Shown piece by piece: positions 1 to 5,046 of a stretch of 7,983 nucleotides of DNA. A program made the position numbers and the translations under genes. How positions within the stretch are numbered: the stretch's first letter is position 1; every line of letters begins with the position of its first letter. Source of the stretch: Spirochaetota bacterium (GTDB lineage: Bacteria; Spirochaetota; UBA4802; UBA5550); assembly GCA_022704585.1 (NCBI GenBank), contig JAKJGD010000072.1:1-7983 (forward strand), read 5' to 3'. Under the pieces are notes generated by a model, which saw nothing but the letters and a program-made list of their open reading frames with translations, was not told where the DNA came from and ran no database searches.

Positions 1-557
1 CGCTTCCCGCCCGGATCGACGGCGAGGTCGCGATCGTCGTGGGGGACAAGATAACAACGGACCATATCATGCCCGCGGGACCTCGTTTGAAATACCGCTC
101 AAACATCCCCGCTTACGCGAATTATGTGTTCGAAAATGTTGATCCGGAATTCGCCAGGCGTGCCCTTTCACACAAGGATGCCGGACGGTATACGGCGATT
201 GTCGGGGGATCCAGCTACGGGCAGGGATCCAGCCGTGAGCACGCTGCCATCTGCCCCATGTACCTTGGAGTCCGGATTGTGATGGCCAAATCCTTCGAGC
301 GCATACATTCCGACAATCTCGTCAACTTCGGCATACTTCCACTCGTATTCAAAGACCCTGCAGACTACGAGCTCCTCGCAAGGGGTGATGAGTTCTCAAC
401 AACCGGCCTCAGGACACTCATCATGGAAGCAAATGAAATCCCTGTTACCATAGCCGGAAAAAAATATCTGTTCTCTCTTGCTGTATCCCAGCGCCAGCGG
501 GCCATTCTTCTCGAGGGAGGATTACTTAATTACACCAGGAAACGATTTGGCACATGA
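1..557 (+). CDS. acn: Aconitate hydratase, C-terminal (swivel) part, 5'-truncated by the window edge
   Basis: This is the 3' end of an aconitase gene, whose product interconverts citrate and isocitrate through a [4Fe-4S] cluster in the cytoplasmic TCA cycle. The first complete codon is at position 3 and the frame is open to the edge, so the GTG at 39 is internal and not the start. Visible motifs are GDKITTDHIMPAG, which opens the swivel domain, then RSNIPAYANYVFE, and YGQGSSREHAA, whose Ser and Arg belong to the substrate-binding active site. AKSFERIHSDNLVNFGILPL follows. These wordings match the short Aquifex-type bacterial aconitase (about 640-650 residues) better than the AcnA/IRP or AcnB types. 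The three cluster-binding cysteines would lie upstream, outside the window. About 184 residues are present. The stop overlaps the next gene by ATGA, suggesting translational coupling. Family identity is secure; the subtype is from memory of the family. Confidence 0.95.
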   Translation, partial: LPARIDGEVAIVVGDKITTDHIMPAGPRLKYRSNIPAYANYVFENVDPEFARRALSHKDAGRYTAIVGGSSYGQGSSREHAAICPMYLGVRIVMAKSFERIHSDNLVNFGILPLVFKDPADYELLARGDEFSTTGLRTLIMEANEIPVTIAGKKYLFSLAVSQRQRAILLEGGLLNYTRKRFGT

Positions 558-1282
558 CCATACAAAGCAGACGGCGCACCAAGCCCGGAACCACGGAACA
601 ATCATTCTACGAGACAATATTATTGTGTCAGCCTGACGGAAGAAAGAGCTGTTGCGCCTGTTGCGGGCTGTTTAATTTCAGGGACATATCACGAGAAAAC
701 CTTTCCCGGTTCCTTGAGGAAGGCGCTTCGCGGTCGTCCCGATGCCTCGCTGCGGGAGATTTCCCTGACCAGGGGGACCGGAGCCCGATTCGTGACATTA
801 CGTCATATATCTGCCCGCACCAGGGCCTCATCTTCAACAGGCGGCCGGGGTGCCTGCTCCACCCGCACTACCGGGCCTCGACGCTGAGAAACGAGTCGTT
901 CTTTGGAGAGAAGATTTGCAACGGTTTTCTCTGCCCCGCTTACTCGATCCTGTCAACCAAACAAAAAAAGCTCATCATCGGATTGCTGGATGATTGGTAC
1001 ACATACACAATCGCCGTGATCGATCCTAATTTTACAGCATGGCTGTTTGATCTTCTCAAGGATAAATACCAGATAGCGTATGAACAGACCGCTATATTAA
1101 AAAAAACAGTTCAGGAATGTTTTTTAATACACGCCTACCACCTTTCCTCAAGACCTGGACCGGTATTTTTTTATTCGACAGGGGAATACTCGTCAGCACA
1201 TGCCGGCTATTCCCTGGACGAATGCGGCACCACAAAAGACGAAAAGAGTGAAATTGAGGACGTTATCTGCAGCAACATCTGA
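554..1282 (+). CDS. Cysteine-rich protein of unknown function, coupled to aconitase
   Basis: I do not recognise a named family for this 242-aa protein. Its ATG overlaps the aconitase stop (ATGA), so the two are probably co-translated. There are 13 cysteines, and the first two thirds hold most of them in ordered motifs: CCACC (33-37), CPHQG (87-91), GCLLHPH (99-105) and ICNGFLCP (121-128). With the nearby histidines (89, 103, 105) this looks like a bound metal ion or iron-sulfur cluster, as in YkgJ-like cysteine-cluster proteins, but that is inference. The remainder (about 135-205) is a helix-rich region with aromatic residues (DDWYTYTIA, NFTAWLFDLL), followed by a polar tail. No signal peptide or membrane segment is visible, so it is probably cytoplasmic. 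The base composition becomes AT-richer after about position 960, including an A8 run at 1099-1106. It converges with glpQ, 32 bp away. Confidence 0.8.
   Translation: MTIQSRRRTKPGTTEQSFYETILLCQPDGRKSCCACCGLFNFRDISRENLSRFLEEGASRSSRCLAAGDFPDQGDRSPIRDITSYICPHQGLIFNRRPGCLLHPHYRASTLRNESFFGEKICNGFLCPAYSILSTKQKKLIIGLLDDWYTYTIAVIDPNFTAWLFDLLKDKYQIAYEQTAILKKTVQECFLIHAYHLSSRPGPVFFYSTGEYSSAHAGYSLDECGTTKDEKSEIEDVICSNI
1095..1129. repeat. AT-rich inverted repeat inside the cysteine-rich gene
   Basis: TATTAAAAAA (1095-1104) and TTTTTTAATA (1120-1129) are perfect inverted copies of 10 bases around a 15-base centre. Inside, CA (1107-1108) can pair with TG (1118-1119) after a two-A bulge. The arms translate as ordinary codons (ILKK, CFLI), so the structure may be incidental. 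Confidence 0.5.
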
Positions 1283-1314
1283 CTCCGATGCATTTCTTCA
1301 CCGAGCGGCGGGTG

Positions 1315-2307
1315 TTATTCACCAACGTCAATGATCGTTTGAGGCAGGAGCCCCGATTCGCGGAGATAATCGTGTACAATGTCAGGGAAATCCGTGAATA
1401 TACCATCGACGCCCACCTTGCGAAAGAAAAGGTCAAGAAGTTCATTGAAGCTCTGTACATACGATGGCAGCGAATCGGCCCTAAATGTGTATACGTGAAC
1501 GTCGAGATTGCGCCGGTGGGCTGAATCGACCAGATCAGTAACACGCGGTTCATTGCCGAGCCCGAGGTCCGCAACTACCGGGAACGTCCAGGGGCCGATA
1601 GCATCGGCATATCGCGCCACCGCATCGAGACCTTCAGGAGTGAGCATTGTATGGTAATCAACGCCAGGGGTGTCATCCCACGAATTGTCGCCGATCAGCT
1701 GCACCATTTTCAGATCACATTTCAATGATGTGCGCATATAATTGAGGCTTTCCGGTTCAAAGCACTGAAGGTAGCAATTTGCATCCCGCGCTGTGTATCC
1801 ATACTGCTGAAGAATATCGAGTACAATCTCCTCAAAGCGCTTGCCTTCTCTGCGATGGAATGCCGGACCCTTGAGTTCCACATAGATTCCAGCCTCTCTT
1901 CCCGTGCTTCGGTTTAAGCCCTGGATCATCTCTATCTCCTCTTCCAGGGTGGAAATTTCGAACGGGGTAATTGCCTCAATGGGGAACCTGCCCGGATAGA
2001 CGGGTTTACCTGTTTTACGGTCAATCCGTTCATGCAGGCGGAGTTTTTTGATTTCCTTCAGCGTAAAGTCTATCGCGTAGTAACGACCGTCTATTCTTTT
2101 CCGTTTCGGGTAACGCCGTTGTACATCGCTAACCGTTTCCAGAAATCTATCATGCACCACAATGACACGGTCATCCTTTGTCAGCACGACATCTTGCTCT
2201 ATAAAATCAGCACCCATGGTGTGGGCAACTGCTTTTGCGGGCAAGGTATGCTCGGGAAGATATCCGCATGCCCCGCGGTGCGCTATGATCAACGGTTTTT
2301 TTTTCAT
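1315..2307 (-). CDS. glpQ: Glycerophosphodiester phosphodiesterase, GlpQ type, without a signal peptide
   Basis: The product hydrolyses glycerophosphodiesters such as glycerophosphocholine to glycerol-3-phosphate plus the alcohol, in phospholipid turnover. The 330 residues follow E. coli GlpQ closely. The HRG motif is at 10-12 and YLPEHTLPAKA at 17-27, with Glu19. FIEQD (35-39) gives metal-binding Glu37 and Asp39, and VHD at 51-53 gives the catalytic His52. DGRYYAIDFTLKEIK lies at 74-88, YVELK at 142-146, YLQCFEPESL at 179-188, and GVDGIFTDFPD near the end. All expected catalytic residues are present. E. coli GlpQ is periplasmic, but here the HRG comes only nine residues after the start and the upstream frame encodes nothing like a signal peptide, so a cytoplasmic enzyme is likely. 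The start is ATG followed by an A9 run. A GGAGGGG lies 14 bases upstream, a rather long spacing. It is last in the mlaD-radA-glpQ cluster, 34 bp after radA. Confidence 0.95.
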   Translation of the reverse strand: MKKKPLIIAHRGACGYLPEHTLPAKAVAHTMGADFIEQDVVLTKDDRVIVVHDRFLETVSDVQRRYPKRKRIDGRYYAIDFTLKEIKKLRLHERIDRKTGKPVYPGRFPIEAITPFEISTLEEEIEMIQGLNRSTGREAGIYVELKGPAFHRREGKRFEEIVLDILQQYGYTARDANCYLQCFEPESLNYMRTSLKCDLKMVQLIGDNSWDDTPGVDYHTMLTPEGLDAVARYADAIGPWTFPVVADLGLGNEPRVTDLVDSAHRRNLDVHVYTFRADSLPSYVQSFNELLDLFFRKVGVDGIFTDFPDIVHDYLRESGLLPQTIIDVGE

Positions 2308-2341
2308 ATGATAACTCGTTTCCCCTCCGGACCGGTGTCCG

Positions 2342-3673
2342 CTAAAATAAACTGGCCAGAGCTTCCTGAATGGTACCCACGCCCGTGGCCCCCGCTCCGA
2401 AGCCGGCGGATTTCGCTTCTTCGATTTCTGCCCCGGGAAGGATCAGCCGGTCGAACCCGGACCGCTTGAACTCCTGAATGCGCCTGCCGCAGAGAGAGAC
2501 AGGCCTGATCTCGCCGGAGAGCGATATCTCGCCGACAAGCCCGCACCCTCGCGGAACCGGCGTGTTCCTCAAACTTGACGCTATCGACACGGCGACGGCG
2601 AGGTCAGCGGCCGTGTCGTTGATCTGGAATCCGCCCGACACGTTAATAAAAACATCGGAGGTGTTGAGCTTCAGTCCCGCGTGCTTTTCCAGCACCGCGG
2701 TTATGAGGATCAGCCGGTTCAGGTCAAAGCCGTCGGCCATGCGCCGGGGGTTCGGGAACGAGGAGGAGGTCACCAGCGCCTGGACCTCGAACAGAATGAT
2801 CCTGCTTCCCTCAACAGCGGCGGATACCGCGTTGCCGGGCGCCGACGACAGATACGGGTTCAGAAAAATCTTGTTCTTGTCAGTCACTTCCACGAGGCCG
2901 CGCTCCTCCATGCGGAAGAGGCCGATCTCGTTCACCGATCCGTACCGGTTCTTGAAGGCCCTGAGGACCCGGTATTCGCGCGAAAAATTACCCTCGAAGT
3001 AAAGTACCGTATCCACAAGGTGCTCGAGGAGTTTGGGTCCTGCAATTGAGCCTTCCTTGGTGATGTGGCCGATGAGAATGAGTACCGCGTTCAGCCGTTT
3101 TGCAGCATCTGCAAGCCTTCCGGCTGATTCGCGAACCTGGCTGACCGAGCCTTTAAGCCCGGGGATATCAGCCGAGTAGAGGGTCTGGATCGAATCGATG
3201 ATGATGCACTGAGGCTTAATTGAGCCGGCAAGGCGTACGATCTCGCCCACGTCCGTTGATGTCGACAGCTGGATCGAGCCGGCCGGTGCGCCGATGCGCT
3301 CGGCGCGGAGACGTATCTGCAGGGGCGATTCCTCGCCCGAGATGTACAGAGTGCGGAAGAAGCCGGCCACCTGCAGCGCCAGCGTCGATTTACCAATACC
3401 GGGCTCGCCGCCGATCAGTATGACCGATCCGGGCACCACGCCACCGCCGCACACCAGGTTAAACTCGCCAATCCCCGTTTTAATCCGGTCCACCGCGCCG
3501 AAGGCAACGCCTGACAGGGGAATGACCTCGGCAGCGGGAGCGGAGGCCGCCTCTACCGGGGCATCCGCCTCGATGATGGTGTTCCACTCCCCGCAGGAGG
3601 GACATTTTCCCTGCCATTTTGGAGAGTCAGCCCCGCAGGCCGTGCATATGAAATACTTTTTTTGCCGGGCCAT
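2342..3673 (-). CDS. radA: DNA repair/recombination protein RadA (Sms)
   Basis: RadA is a cytoplasmic RecA-related DnaB-like helicase that promotes branch migration during homologous recombination and processes recombination intermediates. The 443 residues are close to the usual length of about 450-460. An N-terminal C4 zinc finger has CTAC (10-13) and CPSC (24-27) flanking SPKWQGK. Walker A GEPGIGKST is at 89-97, and Walker B IIIDSIQT at 157-164. The RadA signature KNRYG (241-245) differs from the common KNRFG by a conservative Phe-to-Tyr change. The C-terminal Lon-protease-like domain includes FPNPRRMADGFDLNRL, then VSGGFQINDTAADLAVAVSI and GLVGEISLSGEIRPV; as is normal for RadA, it lacks the Lon catalytic serine. 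The start is 3 bp after the mlaD stop, and the ribosome site is weak (GAAGTGA), so translational coupling to mlaD is likely. Confidence 0.97.
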   Translation of the reverse strand: MARQKKYFICTACGADSPKWQGKCPSCGEWNTIIEADAPVEAASAPAAEVIPLSGVAFGAVDRIKTGIGEFNLVCGGGVVPGSVILIGGEPGIGKSTLALQVAGFFRTLYISGEESPLQIRLRAERIGAPAGSIQLSTSTDVGEIVRLAGSIKPQCIIIDSIQTLYSADIPGLKGSVSQVRESAGRLADAAKRLNAVLILIGHITKEGSIAGPKLLEHLVDTVLYFEGNFSREYRVLRAFKNRYGSVNEIGLFRMEERGLVEVTDKNKIFLNPYLSSAPGNAVSAAVEGSRIILFEVQALVTSSSFPNPRRMADGFDLNRLILITAVLEKHAGLKLNTSDVFINVSGGFQINDTAADLAVAVSIASSLRNTPVPRGCGLVGEISLSGEIRPVSLCGRRIQEFKRSGFDRLILPGAEIEEAKSAGFGAGATGVGTIQEALASLF

Positions 3674-3676
3674 CTG

Positions 3677-4552
3677 TCACTTCGCGGTTCTGAAGAAAAG
3701 CTTGGACGGGTCCTGCTTGAGCTGCCTGAACAGGTCTTTTGCCGATATCGATGCGTCCCTGAGGTTGTTGTAGATGTCCTCTTCATTCAGAAGCCGCCCC
3801 AGGGTACCGCGGCCCTTCTCTATCCTGAACACTATTTTATTCAGATTCGCCGACACCTCCGACAGGTTCCTGAGCGTTATATTGATATCGTCCTTGTTCT
3901 GCTCTGAAAGGTCGGCCATGTTTTTCGAAAATTTGTTGATGTTCCCCATCATGACCTGCGACTGCATGTTCAAACTCGCGATCATCTCCTTGGTGGTGAT
4001 GATCGACTGCCTGACATCATAACGGTTTTCGTCAGCAATTTTATTGAGGTTACCGACAAACTTTTTCGAGTTCTGAAAAATCTCGGCCAGGACCTGGCCG
4101 CCGCTCTCGTCCTGCATGAAGGTCTGGAACGTCATCATCATCTGGTCGAAGCTGGCCGGGTCTAAACCATATACCACGTCCCCGTCGGCAAGGAATTCTT
4201 CCACGTCGGACGATGGCGGAACGAAGACGTTGACGTATTTTTCACCGATAAGCCCGGACGTAAATATAGCGAACCGCGTGTTTTTTACCAGCGGGTATTT
4301 CTTCTCTATCCAGACGTCTACCTCTGTTTTTTCACCCGACTGCTTGATGGTGTCTACATAGCCGATCTTTATCCCCCCGGCGATCTTGACAGGGGCCCCT
4401 ACCCTGAGGTCGTTCAGGAAGCTATAATACACGCGCAGGGTGTACCCCGAGCGGGATATATTTATCTTGGCCAGCATGGCGATCATGACGATGAAAACCG
4501 TAAAGCTTACGGTGATCATCAGACCCACCTTCGCCTCTTCACTTAGCTTCAT
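3677..4552 (-). CDS. MCE/MlaD-family lipid-transport substrate-binding protein
   Basis: MlaD-family proteins are anchored in the inner membrane, form hexameric rings and carry phospholipids or other hydrophobic substrates between membranes, normally with an MlaE permease and MlaF ATPase. The 291 residues show one N-terminal membrane segment (about 10-29). The MCE domain follows (about 37-112), with VYYSFLNDLRVGAPVKIAG and IKIGYVDTI, then TSGLIGEKYVNV. A long helical, Asn/Gln/Met-rich stretch (about 133-245) contains coiled-coil-like repeats, and a conserved tail motif RGTLGRLLNEEDIYNNL lies at 248-264. The start is supported by GGAGG with 6-base spacing to the ATG. No permease or ATPase gene adjoins it: upstream is a divergent intergenic region and downstream are radA and glpQ, so its transporter partners must be elsewhere. 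Ttg2C/YrbD-like naming would be equally valid. Confidence 0.93.
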   Translation of the reverse strand: MKLSEEAKVGLMITVSFTVFIVMIAMLAKINISRSGYTLRVYYSFLNDLRVGAPVKIAGGIKIGYVDTIKQSGEKTEVDVWIEKKYPLVKNTRFAIFTSGLIGEKYVNVFVPPSSDVEEFLADGDVVYGLDPASFDQMMMTFQTFMQDESGGQVLAEIFQNSKKFVGNLNKIADENRYDVRQSIITTKEMIASLNMQSQVMMGNINKFSKNMADLSEQNKDDINITLRNLSEVSANLNKIVFRIEKGRGTLGRLLNEEDIYNNLRDASISAKDLFRQLKQDPSKLFFRTAK

Positions 4553-4621
4553 GTTTCTCCTCCCGGATCGTCCCAGGTTCGGATGTCTCAGTTACACTAC
4601 CCACTTTCAATATAATTTGCA

Positions 4622-4649
4622 ACAATATTTCAGGTTACGTATTTCTCAA
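4622..4649 (-). promoter_or_regulatory. Candidate sigma70-type promoter for mlaD-radA-glpQ
   Basis: Read on the minus strand, TTGAGA (4649-4644) is followed by a 16-base spacer and TATTGT (4627-4622). That gives 5/6 and 4/6 matches to the consensus and a leader of about 60 bases before the mlaD ATG. The AT-richness of the region makes chance matches easy, so this is only the best candidate. Confidence 0.3.
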
Positions 4650-4665
4650 ATTCTTAATATTTCGG

Positions 4666-4696
4666 TTGACAAAGACGGATTAAAAAAATATTTGAT
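4666..4696 (+). promoter_or_regulatory. Candidate promoter for the small basic protein
   Basis: A perfect TTGACA (4666-4671) lies upstream of an AT-only stretch. The -10 is less certain: TATTTG (4689-4694, 17-base spacer) or TTTGAT (4691-4696, 19-base spacer). Transcription would begin near 4701, leaving a leader of about 20 bases with the Shine-Dalgarno sequence. Confidence 0.45.
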
Positions 4697-4708
4697 TTTA
4701 GAAATTAT

Positions 4709-4713
4709 GGAGG
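4709..4713 (+). promoter_or_regulatory. Ribosome binding site of the small basic protein
   Basis: GGAGG ends 6 bases before the GTG at 4720. It is one of the best-spaced Shine-Dalgarno sequences in the window, and it decides both that the short frame is translated and that GTG is its start. Confidence 0.75.
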
Positions 4714-4719
4714 CAGCCT

Positions 4720-4821
4720 GTGGGAAAGCAATATAATGCGAAAGAAAAGCGCCAGAGGGCAAAAAAACAAATCAAAAGAAGAAAAAAAGCGACCAAGGCG
4801 AAGATGACGAAAAAGATCTAA
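4720..4821 (+). CDS. Very small, lysine/arginine-rich protein (33 aa)
   Basis: The frame starts at GTG with GGAGG six bases upstream and encodes 33 residues beginning MGKQYNAKEKRQR and ending in TKKI. Twelve lysines and four arginines make 16 of 33 residues basic, with one acidic residue (Glu9) and no cysteine. No hydrophobic segment is present. The composition suggests binding to RNA, the ribosome or DNA. From memory, short proteins beginning MGKQYNK and continuing with Arg/Lys-rich helices are annotated as hypothetical in Verrucomicrobia and related phyla, and this resembles them, but I could not search. Its own promoter-like TTGACA upstream and a hairpin-T terminator immediately after the stop make a complete single-gene unit. 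It is divergent from mlaD and convergent with the large gene at 5047. The function is unknown. Confidence 0.75.
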   Translation: MGKQYNAKEKRQRAKKQIKRRKKATKAKMTKKI

Positions 4822-4847
4822 CCGCACCCTGCGGCCGGTACTTTTTT
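4822..4847 (+). terminator. Probable rho-independent terminator of the small gene
   Basis: CCGCA (4822-4826) and TGCGG (4830-4834) form a five-pair stem with a three-base CCC loop directly after the TAA. A run of six T follows at 4842-4847. The seven bases between stem and T-run (CCGGTAC) are longer than ideal, so this is good but not certain. Confidence 0.5.
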
Positions 4848-5046
4848 ACGATAACCGCGTCATTTTCAATTCTGTGTAAATCCTTATACATTTTCATAAA
4901 CTCATTCTAGAAAGGGGGCAATTCGCCCCCTGAATATGCGGTTACGACCCTGCGAACTTCCAGGGTTTCAGGTGATCCTGTTTTCTGTAAGATACATCTT
5001 CAGAGAGCTCCGCCATGCCGGTATCCGCAACCATGACCGGTAACCG
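4848..5046. other. Convergent intergenic region with no convincing gene
   Basis: Besides the GC-rich hairpin, this stretch holds an AT-rich segment with two copies of CATTTTCA (4861-4868 and 4889-4896). There is also a wider 7-base inverted repeat TAACCGC/GCGGTTA (4852-4858 and 4938-4944) that brackets the hairpin. On the minus strand the frame of the large gene stays open for 34 codons after its stop, to a TAA at 4942-4944. An ATG at 5034 lies in that frame but lacks a ribosome site. I see no tRNA or riboswitch. Confidence 0.5.
4913..4931 (-). terminator. GC-rich hairpin, probable terminator of the large minus-strand gene
   Basis: AGGGGGC (4913-4919) and GCCCCCT (4925-4931) form a perfect seven-pair stem with a five-base loop. 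On the minus strand the stem is followed by TTCT (TTTCT counting the stem's last T), a short U-tract, whereas the plus strand has none. It lies about 115 bases after the stop of the large gene at 5047, which supports use in that direction. Confidence 0.5.

Noticed and set aside
206..233. Two GGGATCCAGC direct repeats 18 bp apart
   Set aside because: They encode the conserved GGSS and QGSS of the aconitase active-site region, so protein constraint explains them.
1283..1314. Possible bidirectional terminator between the convergent cysteine-rich gene and glpQ
   Set aside because: Only a weak four-pair CACC/GGTG stem is present and there is no T-run on either side.
2032..2469. 145-codon plus-strand frame opposite glpQ and radA
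   Set aside because: Both opposing genes are recognised with full conserved motifs; this is a shadow frame.
4440..4736. 98-codon plus-strand frame across the mlaD start and spacer
   Set aside because: It is antisense to the well-supported MCE gene, has no motif, and overlaps the promoter and start of the small gene in another frame.
4772..4897. 41-codon minus-strand frame beginning MKMYKDLHRIEN
   Set aside because: It runs antisense through the small basic gene and its terminator, has no ribosome site, and ends in a low-complexity Ser/Phe tail created by the A-rich opposite strand.
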